Shown here one piece after another: positions 7,891 to 17,880 of a stretch of 64,000 bases of DNA; within the stretch, counting starts at the first letter, position 1; each line of letters opens with the position of its first letter. The position numbers were made by a program, and so were the translations under genes. Source of the DNA: Sphingobacteriales bacterium 50-39 (GTDB taxonomy: Bacteria; Bacteroidota; Bacteroidia; Chitinophagales; Chitinophagaceae). Below the pieces are notes generated by a model. The model searched no databases. It had not been told where the DNA came from and saw only the letters and a list, made by a program, of their open reading frames with translations. The stretch covers positions 1,074,548 through 1,138,547 of the forward strand of contig MKTZ01000001.1 of the NCBI GenBank assembly GCA_001898505.1. Reading direction: 5' to 3'.

Positions 7891-9525
7891 TTAGATTTTT
7901 CTTGCTGTATTGATGACATTGATACCATTGAACCGGGCCGTGGCGGCGCCATGTGACACCGCATTGCTTTGGGAGGGCTGACCTTTACCGTCGAAGAAGG
8001 TACCCCCCAGTCTGTAGTCCCGCTGGTCGCAGACGGCTGTACAGGAGTTCCAGAATTCCTGTGTATTAGCCTGATAGGCTACGTCCTTTAGCATGCCTGC
8101 AATCTTCCCGTTCTTTATCTCATAGAACAGCTGGCCGCTGAACTGGAAATTATAGCGCTGCTGGTCGATGGAGTAGGAGCCATCTCCGATGATATAGATG
8201 CCTTTTTCTACATTTTTTATCAGCTCGTTGGGCATGAGGGGCGTTTTGCCCGGGCGCAGAGAGATATTGGCCATGCGCTGGAACTGTACGTCCTGCCAGC
8301 TCTGGGAATAGCAGCAGCCCTGGGATTCGTTTAGTCCGATGATATGCGCCTGGTCGCGGATGGCCTGGTAATTGACGAGTATGCCGTCCTTTATCACATC
8401 CCATTCTCTACATGGTACGCCTTCGTCATCATAGCCTACGGCGCCGAGACTGCCGGGTTGTGTTTTGTCGGCGACGATGTTGACCAGTTTGCTGCCGTAG
8501 TTGAATTTTTTTGTCTTCCACTTGTCGAGGGTGAGGAAGCTGGTGCCTGCGAAGTTGGCTTCGTATCCCAGCACTCTATCCAGCTCGGTGGGGTGGCCGG
8601 CTGATTCATGGATCGTGAGGTAAAGGTTGGTAGGGTCCAGTACCAGATCATATTTCCCCGGATCGACGGATTCGGCGGCGTGCTTCTCTGCTGCCTGTGC
8701 GGCGGCCAGCCTGGCGTCCTCCAGCATATCATACCTGTCGGTGTAGAGAGTGGTTACGGTCTTTATCTTTTTGCTGTCGTCGGGGGTCAGGTATTCGTAA
8801 CCCATACCCATCGGAGCGCCCAGGGAGTTCCTTGTCTCGAACTTACCTGTCTTCTCATCGATCTTTGTCACGGTAAAGACGGGCCATATGCGATGGATAT
8901 CCTGGTCGATGTAGGAGCCATCCGTGGAGGCGAAATATTTCTGTTCATTGACGAGGAAGAGGGCCGTATCGATGAAGCTGGCGCCCCCCTTCATGGCAGC
9001 GGCATTGACGCCCAGGATCATTTCTGCCTTTTCCTTTACAGGGATATCGAAACTGTTCTTAATAATGGGCGTCTTCCAGGTGACCTCGCCAAGGCCTTTC
9101 TGTGGCGCCAGCTGTACCGGCTGTGATTGCAGCCGTCCATTTTCTTTTGCGATGGCTACAGCCAGTTCGGCGGCTTTGGCGATATTGTCCTTGTCGAGCT
9201 TGTCGGTGGCGGAGAATCCCCAGCAGCCACCTGCGATGACACGGATGCCCATGCCATAGGATTCGGTGTCCACTATGTTTAACACTTTATCCTCTCGTGT
9301 AATGATGAACTGGTTGAGGTAACGGCCGATGCGTACATCTGCGTAGGTGGCGCCTTTTGAACGGGCTGCATTCAGGGCGACGTCGGCCAATTGTTTTTTT
9401 ATTCCCGTATCGATCCAGGCTGTCTCGGTGCGGGGTCGTGTGGCTGATCCGAGCACCGGTATTCTGCTCAGCAGAACACCGCCCATACCCATACCGGCCA
9501 TGGATAAAAAGTCTTTTCTTTTCAT
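7891..9525 (-). CDS. tldD: TldD-family zinc metalloprotease
   Basis: A 544-residue protein and the catalytic half of a TldD/TldE pair. The zinc-binding HExxxH is visible as HESAGH (H306, E307, H311) in TIHESAGHPTELDRVLGYE. The N-terminus (MKRKDFLSMAGMGMGGVLLS) looks like an export signal with an imperfect twin-arginine motif (RK instead of RR), which suggests a periplasmic member; that point is inference. First gene of a run tldD-tldE-OmpA-OmpA. It is divergent from the CDGSH gene, with repeat copy C in the spacer. Confidence 0.92.
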   Translation of the reverse strand: MKRKDFLSMAGMGMGGVLLSRIPVLGSATRPRTETAWIDTGIKKQLADVALNAARSKGATYADVRIGRYLNQFIITREDKVLNIVDTESYGMGIRVIAGGCWGFSATDKLDKDNIAKAAELAVAIAKENGRLQSQPVQLAPQKGLGEVTWKTPIIKNSFDIPVKEKAEMILGVNAAAMKGGASFIDTALFLVNEQKYFASTDGSYIDQDIHRIWPVFTVTKIDEKTGKFETRNSLGAPMGMGYEYLTPDDSKKIKTVTTLYTDRYDMLEDARLAAAQAAEKHAAESVDPGKYDLVLDPTNLYLTIHESAGHPTELDRVLGYEANFAGTSFLTLDKWKTKKFNYGSKLVNIVADKTQPGSLGAVGYDDEGVPCREWDVIKDGILVNYQAIRDQAHIIGLNESQGCCYSQSWQDVQFQRMANISLRPGKTPLMPNELIKNVEKGIYIIGDGSYSIDQQRYNFQFSGQLFYEIKNGKIAGMLKDVAYQANTQEFWNSCTAVCDQRDYRLGGTFFDGKGQPSQSNAVSHGAATARFNGINVINTARKI

Positions 9526-9616
9526 GCGTTGAAAATAGAATATTCATGCTGGATGGGCAAGATAAAGACAGCCGCTTATAAATAATCCAGCCCGCCTGTC
9601 CGAAAAATCTACTATC

Positions 9617-9646
9617 TGTCCTTAGGACAACGAACCTTAGGTTCGT
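9617..9646 (+). repeat. Double-hairpin repeat, copy C with compensatory changes
   Basis: Stem 1 TGTCC/GGACA (9617-9621 with 9625-9629, loop TTA) is followed directly by stem 2 ACGAACC/GGTTCGT (9630-9636 with 9640-9646, loop TTA). Relative to A and B, two G become A in the left arm and the paired two C become T in the right arm, so pairing is kept. It is intergenic, between tldD and the CDGSH gene. Confidence 0.7.
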
Positions 9647-9686
9647 TAAAAAATCCTATTTTGCCGGCCCAAACGATATAAATAAA

Positions 9687-9908
9687 ATGTCAAAAACAAA
9701 GATTACGGTCAATAGCAACGGATCACTGCGAATAGAAGGCAATTTTGAAATAGTAGACATGACGGGCGCGGTCTATGATCTTGGCGGAAGAGAGATCGTC
9801 TCCCTATGCCGCTGTGGCATGTCCAGGAACAAGCCTTTTTGTGACGGAAGCCACAAGGGGCATTTTGAGCATGATGCGGTAGCGTTCAATCTGCCTCCCA
9901 AGAAATAA
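9687..9908 (+). CDS. CDGSH iron-sulfur domain protein
   Basis: A 73-residue protein whose C-terminal half carries the complete CDGSH motif CRCGMSRNKPFCDGSH: three Cys and one His that bind a redox-active, labile [2Fe-2S] cluster. The size is normal for bacterial single-CDGSH proteins. There is no signal peptide, so it is cytosolic. It precedes the dipeptidyl peptidase gene by 10 bp and is probably co-transcribed with it, although no functional link is evident. Confidence 0.93.
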   Translation: MSKTKITVNSNGSLRIEGNFEIVDMTGAVYDLGGREIVSLCRCGMSRNKPFCDGSHKGHFEHDAVAFNLPPKK

Positions 9909-9918
9909 AACTCTTCAC

Positions 9919-12135
9919 ATGAAATATACCCAAATCCCCGTGAGACCCCTTTTGGTCCTGTCCGTCCTCCTGCTTGGTATCTGTGACGTACATGCGCAAA
10001 AGAAAACCTATGGTGATATCTCCGAGGCGCTGCAAGCCACGGGGCAATTGAGGGGTCAGTCCGGTCCTGCCAATGTCAACTGGATACAGGGTGGGGCGCA
10101 GTATTCCTTCACCACGGGCAAGGAGATCCATGTCATGGACCCCAAGACCCTGCAGGAAAAGACTGTCTTTACCAATAGCGGTATTCATTTTCCCAACTCG
10201 GACAAGGAGTTCAATTACCAGTCCTTTCAGTGGAGCCAGGACAGCAAGCACCTGGTATTCAGGACCAACTTCCGTCATCTCTACCGTCGCAGCGGCATAT
10301 CCGACTATTATATCTATGATGTGGATTCCCGGCAGCTACAGCTGGCGGCGCAGAATGCCCGTACGGCGGAGCTTTCTCCCAACGGGCAGATGGTAGGTAT
10401 CGAGCGGGGCGGCAATATGTATGTCTATGACTTCGCCAAGAGCAGCGAGACTATGTTGACCATGGACAGCACCAGCGAGGATGGTATATTCAATGGGCAT
10501 TATGACTGGGTGTATGAAGAAGAGTTCGGTCAGGCGCAGGCCTGGAACTGGAGCAGGGACAGCCGGTACATCGCCTTCTGGCAATTCGACGAACGGCAGG
10601 TGCCCCGATTTCACATGACCAATTACGAGGGGTTCCATCCCGAGCAGGTGACCATTCCCATCCCGCAGCCAGGGGATGCCAATCCTTCCGTCAGGATCGG
10701 TGTCGTGGATGTGCAGAATGGTAAAAAGATATGGCTGGAGCCGGAAGAGACCGGTGACTTTTATATCCCCAGGATCTACTGGACCAGCGATCCCGACCAG
10801 CTGGCGTTGATGACCCTTAACCGGGCACAGAATGATATGAAGCTGTACTTCTTCAATGTCAAGACAGGCGAGCGCCGGCTGGTATTGGAGGAGAAGAACA
10901 GCAACTGGGTGGCGATCTTTAATTTTTATACCAATGTCAATGATATGATCTATTTCCCCGAGAAGACGAAGGACTTCTTCTGGGTGTCGGATCGCAGCGG
11001 ATATTATCACATCTATCATTACGGATATGATGGGAAGCCGATCAACCAGGTGACGAATGGGAACTGGGATGTAATTAAGGTTACAGGCATCGATCCAAAT
11101 AGAAAGATGATATATTATCTTTCGGCTGAAGCATCACCGCTGGAACAGCAGCTGTATGCTATTGGGTTTGATGGGGCAAATAAGAAGAAGCTGACGACGG
11201 TGGAAGGCTTTCACAATATCGATATGTCCACGAGCACCGGGTTTTATCTCGACGAGTATAGCAATGTCAGCACTCCCCTGCATGTGGGGCTCTGTGACGG
11301 GAAGGGGAAACTTTTGAAGATGCTGCAGGAGAACCAGTCTGTCAGCGATTTTGTCAAGACGCATGCGTATGCTCCTACGGAGCTGTTCCATTTTACCACT
11401 TCGGACGGGGTCAGGCTGGATGGCAGCATGATCAAGCCCTTCGACTTCGATCCGTCCAAAAAATATCCTGTGGTGCTGGCCATTTATGGCGGCCCCGAGT
11501 CGCATGGGGTTTTTTCCAGGTGGGGCGCCAACGGAATGCAGCAATGGCTGGCGCAGAATGGCTATATCGTTGTAGATGTCAACAACAGGGGTATCGCCAA
11601 TTATGGAAGCGCCTTTATGAAGATCGTCTATAAGCAGCTGGGCAAATGGGAAAGCAATGACTTTGTAGAGACCGCGCATTATCTGTCTTCGCTGTCCTAT
11701 GTCAACGGGGACAAGATGGCTATCATGGGGACCAGCTATGGAGGCTTTAGCACAACCTATACGCTGCTGAACCATCCTGGTGTCTTTAAGGTGGGTATTG
11801 CAAACAGCCCTGTGACGGACTGGCGGCTCTATGACGATGTTTATACCGAACGTTATATGGGGACGCTCCCGGATAATGCCGAGGGCTATAAGAACAGCAG
11901 CGATATGACCCATGCGGGAGCGCTGAAGGATCATCTGTTGTTGATCCATTCCATGAGCGACGACAATGTACACCCGGCACATACCATGCAATTATTGACC
12001 GCACTGACCAATGCGGGGAAGGATGCTGACTTGCGGATCTATCCTCCCGGGGCGCATGGGGCGGCGTACAACTGGCCGAGTCATCTGTTGATATCGACAG
12101 TGAGTTTCGAGTATCTGGAAAAGTATTTGAAATAA
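9919..12135 (+). CDS. Dipeptidyl peptidase IV (S9B family)
   Basis: A 738-residue secreted serine peptidase that releases X-Pro or X-Ala dipeptides from peptide N-termini. A signal peptide (about 1-26) precedes an eight-bladed beta-propeller (about 40-480) with the EEFGQAQAWNWSRD motif; the double-Glu of DPP IV that holds the substrate amino end is seen as EEEF. The alpha/beta-hydrolase domain holds the triad S606 (GTSYGG), D681 (SDDNVH) and H713 (GAHG). Length and motifs match intact family members, so a periplasmic or outer-membrane role in peptide use is likely. Confidence 0.95.
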   Translation: MKYTQIPVRPLLVLSVLLLGICDVHAQKKTYGDISEALQATGQLRGQSGPANVNWIQGGAQYSFTTGKEIHVMDPKTLQEKTVFTNSGIHFPNSDKEFNYQSFQWSQDSKHLVFRTNFRHLYRRSGISDYYIYDVDSRQLQLAAQNARTAELSPNGQMVGIERGGNMYVYDFAKSSETMLTMDSTSEDGIFNGHYDWVYEEEFGQAQAWNWSRDSRYIAFWQFDERQVPRFHMTNYEGFHPEQVTIPIPQPGDANPSVRIGVVDVQNGKKIWLEPEETGDFYIPRIYWTSDPDQLALMTLNRAQNDMKLYFFNVKTGERRLVLEEKNSNWVAIFNFYTNVNDMIYFPEKTKDFFWVSDRSGYYHIYHYGYDGKPINQVTNGNWDVIKVTGIDPNRKMIYYLSAEASPLEQQLYAIGFDGANKKKLTTVEGFHNIDMSTSTGFYLDEYSNVSTPLHVGLCDGKGKLLKMLQENQSVSDFVKTHAYAPTELFHFTTSDGVRLDGSMIKPFDFDPSKKYPVVLAIYGGPESHGVFSRWGANGMQQWLAQNGYIVVDVNNRGIANYGSAFMKIVYKQLGKWESNDFVETAHYLSSLSYVNGDKMAIMGTSYGGFSTTYTLLNHPGVFKVGIANSPVTDWRLYDDVYTERYMGTLPDNAEGYKNSSDMTHAGALKDHLLLIHSMSDDNVHPAHTMQLLTALTNAGKDADLRIYPPGAHGAAYNWPSHLLISTVSFEYLEKYLK

Positions 12136-12142
12136 ACTGTTA

Positions 12143-12847
12143 TTAACGTCTGCCTACAAGCGCCATAACAGCCTCTTTATAGTTGATACCGATGGGGATG
12201 GTGACCTTCCCTAATTCAATGGAATTTCCATAGATGGAGCGGATGTGGGAGATGGCGATGATGTAGGACTTATGCACCCGAATGAATTGCCGGGGGGGGA
12301 GGAGCTTCTCCAGCTCGTTCATGGTCTGGTGGGTCACGAGCGTATATTCCGGCGTACAGATCTTCAAATAGTCCTTCATCCCCTGGATATACATAATCTC
12401 GGAGAAATTGACCTTAAAGAATTTGCTATTGGATCTTACGAAGATATGGTCGCCATTCCTTTCCAGTTCCTTGCCTGCCGCTGCCGGGGAAAAGAGCCGG
12501 CCATCCTCGATCTTATCGATTGCCTTTGAAAAACGTTCGTAGGAGATGGGTTTAAGGAGGTAGTCGATGACGCTGAACTCATAGCTTTCCACGGCATATT
12601 CTGCGTAGGCGGTGGTCAGCACTACGAGGGGCGGGTCTTGCAGGCTGCGAAGAAAGTTCAGGCCACTCATACCTGGTAAACGTATATCCAGGAACATGAC
12701 GTCCACTTCCATGGTCCGTAGGGCTTCCATGGCTTCCGGTGCATTGCGGTATACGCCCATCAGCTCCCAGCGTCCCAGTTGTTGGAGATGGCTTTTAATG
12801 ACATCCTGCGCCAGGGTCTCGTCTTCTACAATGATGCATTTTATCAA
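12143..12847 (-). CDS. LytTR-family response regulator
   Basis: A 234-residue regulator with a receiver domain (E8/D9 pocket, phospho-acceptor D54, K99 in LLKP) and a LytTR DNA-binding domain (about 135-230) containing FVRSNSKFFKVNFSEIMYIQ and FIRVHKSYII. Its ATG overlaps the stop of the sensor kinase gene upstream by 4 bases, so the two are coupled. It ends 8 bp from the convergent DPP IV gene, with no terminator seen. Target genes are unknown. Confidence 0.93.
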   Translation of the reverse strand: MIKCIIVEDETLAQDVIKSHLQQLGRWELMGVYRNAPEAMEALRTMEVDVMFLDIRLPGMSGLNFLRSLQDPPLVVLTTAYAEYAVESYEFSVIDYLLKPISYERFSKAIDKIEDGRLFSPAAAGKELERNGDHIFVRSNSKFFKVNFSEIMYIQGMKDYLKICTPEYTLVTHQTMNELEKLLPPRQFIRVHKSYIIAISHIRSIYGNSIELGKVTIPIGINYKEAVMALVGRR

Positions 12848-13998
12848 GCGGCAGACCTTTTGAGGACTAAAGATACAGTGAAAGCGCTTTTGCTCAATAT
12901 AACATCGAGGGTAAAGGCGTCGGGATAGAGGTCTTCCAGTCTTTCGCGGGCGTTGCGGAGCCGCAACTGGCTATTCCTGTTCTCTTCTTTTTCCGTCTGG
13001 ATGATGTCAAGCTCATAGGCATCGGGATAGAGTATTTCCAGGAGACTGCGACTGTTCGCGAGGCCTTTGCCTTTCATCCGCTGCTTGGCCTGTGTTTCCA
13101 GGTCCGCACTGGTGCTGTTGATGACATTGAGCACGATCTGGCTGGACTCTACTTTGAGGGTGATATAGATAAAGGGGTCTTCGAAAGAATTGTCGAGGGC
13201 GTGCTTGAAGCCATTTTCGATAAAGGATATGAAGAGGAAGGGCTCTATGAGGACGCCGGAGGTAATGCCTTCTACGGTGAATCGGATATCGGCTTTATAG
13301 CGTATCCTTTCGATGTCGATGTAATTGCGGATAAATTCTATCTCCTTGTCCAGGGCTATTTTTTCTTCGTTGCATTCATAGATGAGATAGCGCATGATAT
13401 CGGCCAGCTTGACCACTACCTCGGGTGTCCTTTCGGACTTCTGCAGGCTCAGGGAATAGATACTGTTCAGGGTATTAAAAAGGAAATGGGGGTTAAGCTG
13501 TGCTCTAAGGTAGCGGAGTTTGTAGAAATTGCTTTCCCGCCTGGTGGCTTCCAGGAACTGGCGTTCGTCGATGGATTTACGGATATAGAAGATGGCCATG
13601 GCGAAGCTCATATTGAGGATGGCCCAGGAAAATTCCCTCAGGATGGTAGTGGTGGAAAAGGAAAAATAGGCTCTTTCCCAGGGGCTCAGGTTGAATTTCA
13701 AAATAAGAAAATGGACTGCGAAAAGAAAGGCCTGGATGACGAGGAAGGAGAGAATGGTCATCAGGATGGCGAAGCCGCGCCGGTGCTGGGTAAGAAATAC
13801 GGAGCCCATGATGCGGGAATAGAGGAGGTAGCCAGGGAAAAGCAGGAGGCTGATGAACAGCAGCACGGGCCATATCCTCGGATCGCGCAGGAAGAGAGTG
13901 GAGATATTGATAAGGGGGTAGATGAGAACGAAGAGACCCCAATAGAATATTTCAGTTTTGTCGGTGCGCCGGCGGAGCCGGTCATTATCGTATTCCAT
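12844..13998 (-). CDS. LytS/YehU-type sensor histidine kinase with duplicated tail
   Basis: A 384-residue membrane kinase. Four hydrophobic segments (about 17-165) are followed by a short coiled linker and the His_kinase domain with LRAQLNPHFLFNTLNSIYSL (phospho-His in NPHF) and an N box FIENGFKHAL. The C-terminus is odd. The usual G-x-G-L-x-N-x-R-x-x-L-x-x-LYP segment occurs once at GKGLANSRSLLEILYPDAYEL, and a second near-copy (LRNARERLEDLYPDAFTL) follows ~35 residues later, as if the last beta-alpha-beta unit was duplicated. It pairs with the LytTR regulator that follows. Confidence 0.9.
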   Translation of the reverse strand: MEYDNDRLRRRTDKTEIFYWGLFVLIYPLINISTLFLRDPRIWPVLLFISLLLFPGYLLYSRIMGSVFLTQHRRGFAILMTILSFLVIQAFLFAVHFLILKFNLSPWERAYFSFSTTTILREFSWAILNMSFAMAIFYIRKSIDERQFLEATRRESNFYKLRYLRAQLNPHFLFNTLNSIYSLSLQKSERTPEVVVKLADIMRYLIYECNEEKIALDKEIEFIRNYIDIERIRYKADIRFTVEGITSGVLIEPFLFISFIENGFKHALDNSFEDPFIYITLKVESSQIVLNVINSTSADLETQAKQRMKGKGLANSRSLLEILYPDAYELDIIQTEKEENRNSQLRLRNARERLEDLYPDAFTLDVILSKSAFTVSLVLKRSAA

Positions 13999-14112
13999 GG
14001 TCTAAGGATTATGCCATAAAACTACTCTTCCCGAAGGGAAGCAGGAAAAGATTTCGACCAAGTTGGAGCTTTCTTCGATGAATTCCCGGGGGCGCCCTGG
14101 CCGGATGGCGGA

Positions 14113-15412
14113 TCATTCTCCGGGCTGGCCCGGGAAACCTCTATATTGGTCGTCCACATTCTTATTCCGGCTGTCGTTCAATTGTTTGTTGAGGTTGTGC
14201 GCGGCGCTGATGAGCGCAAGGTGCGTAAAGGCCTGGGGAAAATTCCCCAGGTGCTGGCCTTCGAAACCCAGCTGCCCAGACCGGGAGAGACATTCCACGT
14301 ACCAGAAAGTGCAGGCCGAGAAAGTGCCTTCGTGGCTCGACAATCCGTCCGGGGAGGCCACCTCGGGATTGTAACGGTATACCAGGCTGTCCGTGACCAG
14401 CTCTTTTTCTATCCTGTCCAGGGTAGAGAGCCAGCGTGGGTCTTTAGGGCTGATAAAACGGGTATCCCTTTCTTTTTTCCAGTTGTCATTTCTGGGAAAG
14501 GAGCGCAGCTCGGCGATCTTTATTGCCCTGTCCAGCGCCACCCAGCAGGCTGCACGGGAACAAAGGAAATAGTTCTTACCACCACGCACTTCCCAAATAC
14601 CATCATCCGGCTGGCGCCAGTGGTCTGCAAGCCAGTCCATCTGTTTTTCCAGGTCCTTCCAGAAGTCATAAGAGATGGGTTCTACATGCTTGTTGTACAG
14701 ATAAACAGAGTCCATGAGCTCTCCATAGATATCCAGCTGCAATTGGCTGTAGGCGTCGTTGCCCACACGGACGGGGGAGGACTTCCTATAGCCTTCGAAA
14801 TTATCCAGGTGTAACGATAGTCCCAGTTCCGTTGTCCAGTCCTTCCAATAGTTCACCGTGCGGAAAAGGCTTTGTGTTACGATGGCGCAGACATCCTGCT
14901 GGCCCTCCTGCCGCAGGGATGGATCATCGAGGATGAAGTCGGCTGTCTGACCGGAGGACAGCGTAAATTCGGCGATGACATCGCCACTCCGTATGCTAAC
15001 GGGGATGTTGGAACGAAGGGAGAGTTTGAGGCCAGCTCTGCCCCTTGGCTCGAAGCATATCTCGTTGGGGCGTGTCCGGGTGACTTTATGAGCATTCTGC
15101 CCGTAATTGAATCGAGGGCTACAGCGAAGCTGGTAGATGACATCTCCCCGTATGGCTGTGACCCTTCTTATCAGCTGGAAGGTAGAGCTGTTTGGTTTTC
15201 ATCTCTTTGAATACGGGTTGGATGCAGAAATATCCTCCTTTGTCCTTATCGAGCAGGGCGGCGAATATGCTGGGGGAGTCAAAGCCGGGGAAACACATAA
15301 AGTCGATGGAACCATCCAGACCTGCCAGGGCCACTGTCTCCAGGTCACCTATGATCCCATAGTTTTCAATTGGCTGATAATTTTTGCAAACTCTCGCCAT
15401 CGATTCGATCAT
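14113..15412 (-). pseudogene. GH15 glucoamylase/trehalase-like gene broken by internal deletions
   Basis: The start is intact and typical of bacterial GH15 enzymes ([20 protein letters not shown] and [16 protein letters not shown]). After KQLYLPA the frame breaks: the next family segment ([20 protein letters not shown]) continues in another frame from 15177, consistent with a ~40-50 residue deletion. From there the frame runs to 14113 but skips further conserved parts. The catalytic-centre block with the RNWDYRY-type motif is missing after VNYWKDW, a piece is missing before FISPKDPRWLSTL, and another before GQHLGNFPQAFTHL. Around 430 residues remain of about 600. It cannot be an active glucoamylase. 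Missing lengths are estimated from memory of the family. Confidence 0.85.
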
Positions 15413-15556
15413 GATTTTTTTATATATTTAATCAAAAGTTCTGCCATCGTCGGCTATTTGCACCTCATATACCCATAATCCTGTATTTTGTCCCCGATAA
15501 CTTTTTTTTAACAATAGTCCTTATTATCCTTGTGCCGCAAAACCAAAAACCTTTCG

Positions 15557-17878
15557 ATGCGACTGAGTAGAGTATTTTTCCTATGTGTGTTTTTTTTACC
15601 TCTGTTAGTAACTGCGCAGACCCGGCATACCGTGAGCGGCACCATCCGGGATCAGAGCTCGGGAGAAACCTTGATCGGGGCCAGCGTCGTATTCCTGGAG
15701 AGCCCCAATGTCAGCGCCATCAGCAATTCCTATGGTTTTTATTCCATCAGCGCTATTCCAGGTTCCTATACGATGGTCGTGAGCTTTGCGGGGTATGGTA
15801 ATGATACGGTGGCTGTTTATCTCCGGAAGGACACGTCGATATCCATTACGCTGGAGAATGTCGCGAAGCAATTACAGGAGGCAGTAGTGACAGCCGGGAG
15901 GAACAATAATGTCACCAAACCATTGATGGGGGTGCAGAAGCTGTCGATCAACGAGATCAAAGATCTGCCCGTGCTGTTTGGTGAAAAAGATATTTTAAAG
16001 ACCCTGCAGCTATTGCCCGGGGTGCAGTCGGCAGGGGATGGCAACAGCGGGTTCTTTGTACGTGGCGGCAATACGGATCAGAACCTGATCCTGCTGGACG
16101 AGGCCACGGTATATAATCCCTCCCACCTGTTGGGTTTTTTCTCCACTTTCAATTCGGATGCTATAAAGGATGTGACCTTATACAAAGGCGCCACGCCGGC
16201 GGAATATGGGGGGCGGCTGTCCTCTGTGCTGGATGTAAAGATGAATGACGGCAATAATAAGGAGTATCATGCCAGCGGAGGCATCGGTCTTATCTCTTCC
16301 CGCCTGAATATCGAGGGGCCTATCGAAAAGGACAAGAGCTCGTTTATCGTCAGCGCCCGGAGGACCTATGCGGATGTGTTCCTGAAACTTTCCAAGGATT
16401 CCAATACCAATCAGAACAGCCTGTATTTTTATGATATCAATGCAAAGGCCAACTATCGTCTGGGAGATAAGGACCGTATCTATTTTTCCGGCTATTTTGG
16501 AAAGGACAAGCTGGGATTCGGCAATACATTCGGCATCGACTATGGCAATGCCACCGGCACGCTGCGATGGAACCACATTTTCAGCAGCCGGATGTTCTCC
16601 AATACCTCCCTTATTTATAGTAAGTATAATTATGATATTAAGATCAATTCGGGGAATAACAATATCGGCATAACCTCTTTTATAAAAGATTTGCATTTCA
16701 AGGAGGATCTGCAGTATTATGCCAATGCCAACAATAAGATCAATTTCGGGCTGGATGTGATCAATCATACTACATCACCCGGGGTCATTTCGGCATCATC
16801 GACATCCAGCTTCAATCCCCTGACGTTGCAGAGCAAGCATGCCCTGGAGAGCGCTGCTTATTTCTCCCATGATCTGACTGTGTCTTCGGCTATGAGCATC
16901 AACTATGGATTGAGGGCGGGCAGTTTTATGGTGATGGGCCCCGGAAGTTTTTATACCTATGATAAGAATGGAAATGCTGTCGATACAGCTACTTATTCCA
17001 GCGGCAAGGTAGTGAAGAGCTATTTCAACCTGGAGCCGCGGTTTTCGATGAACTACAAGCTGACCTCCAGCAGCTCGATCAAGCTGGCGTATACCCGGAC
17101 CACGCAGAATCTCCATCTGTTGTCGAATTCCACATCTGCCAACCCCACCGATGTATGGATCCCCAGCAGCAACAATGTAAAGCCCGAGATCGCCGACCAG
17201 GTGTCTGCGGGGTATTACCGGAACTTTAAGGACAACCAGTATGAGTTCTCGTCGGAGGTCTATTATAGGGGGATGCAGAACCAGATAGATTACAAGAATG
17301 GGGCGCAGCTGATAGCCAATGAGAATGTCGAATCCCAGATCGTATTTGGGAAGGGGAGGGCCTATGGATGGGAGCTGTTTGTCAAAAAGAAGTATGGGAA
17401 GCTCAATGGCTGGGTCAGCTATACCTTGTCCCGGACCGAACGTCAGTTCACCGAGATCAATAGCGGACATTACTTCCCCGCCAACCAGGACAGGACGCAT
17501 AATCTTTCTATTGTGGGCATTTATAAGATCAATAAAAAGTGGACAGTTTCTGCCGACTTTACTTATTACAGCGGGAATGCCGTCACCTGGCCCAGCGGCA
17601 AATACGAGGTCAATGGGCAGATCGCCTTTTTGTACACCGAGCGGAATGCATACCGGATGCCTTCATACAACAGGCTGGATATAGGCGCCACGCTGCAGGG
17701 CAAAAAGACAAAGAAATTCGATAGCAACTGGAATTTTTCCATCTACAATCTATATGGAAGAGAGAACCCATACAGCATCACGTTCGAGCAGGATCCCGGC
17801 GACCCTTCGAAGACGCGGGCCCTTCAGTATGCGCTTTTCCGCTGGGTGCCTTCCATTACGTATAACTTTAAATTCTAA
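15557..17878 (+). CDS. TonB-dependent outer-membrane receptor with carboxypeptidase-like N-domain
   Basis: A 773-residue outer-membrane transporter. A signal peptide is followed by a CarboxypepD_reg-like domain (about 27-105, VSGTIRDQSSGETLIGASV), a plug (about 115-240, with SAGDGNSGFFVRGGNTDQNL) and a beta-barrel ending in an aromatic residue (SITYNFKF). Unlike its paralogue at 31924 it has no STN domain, so it should not signal to a FecR protein. The DUF4249 lipoprotein gene starts 2 bp after its stop. The ATG at 15557 fits the signal peptide; a TTG at 15530 is less likely. The substrate is unknown. Confidence 0.92.
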   Translation: MRLSRVFFLCVFFLPLLVTAQTRHTVSGTIRDQSSGETLIGASVVFLESPNVSAISNSYGFYSISAIPGSYTMVVSFAGYGNDTVAVYLRKDTSISITLENVAKQLQEAVVTAGRNNNVTKPLMGVQKLSINEIKDLPVLFGEKDILKTLQLLPGVQSAGDGNSGFFVRGGNTDQNLILLDEATVYNPSHLLGFFSTFNSDAIKDVTLYKGATPAEYGGRLSSVLDVKMNDGNNKEYHASGGIGLISSRLNIEGPIEKDKSSFIVSARRTYADVFLKLSKDSNTNQNSLYFYDINAKANYRLGDKDRIYFSGYFGKDKLGFGNTFGIDYGNATGTLRWNHIFSSRMFSNTSLIYSKYNYDIKINSGNNNIGITSFIKDLHFKEDLQYYANANNKINFGLDVINHTTSPGVISASSTSSFNPLTLQSKHALESAAYFSHDLTVSSAMSINYGLRAGSFMVMGPGSFYTYDKNGNAVDTATYSSGKVVKSYFNLEPRFSMNYKLTSSSSIKLAYTRTTQNLHLLSNSTSANPTDVWIPSSNNVKPEIADQVSAGYYRNFKDNQYEFSSEVYYRGMQNQIDYKNGAQLIANENVESQIVFGKGRAYGWELFVKKKYGKLNGWVSYTLSRTERQFTEINSGHYFPANQDRTHNLSIVGIYKINKKWTVSADFTYYSGNAVTWPSGKYEVNGQIAFLYTERNAYRMPSYNRLDIGATLQGKKTKKFDSNWNFSIYNLYGRENPYSITFEQDPGDPSKTRALQYALFRWVPSITYNFKF

Positions 17879-17880
17879 GC

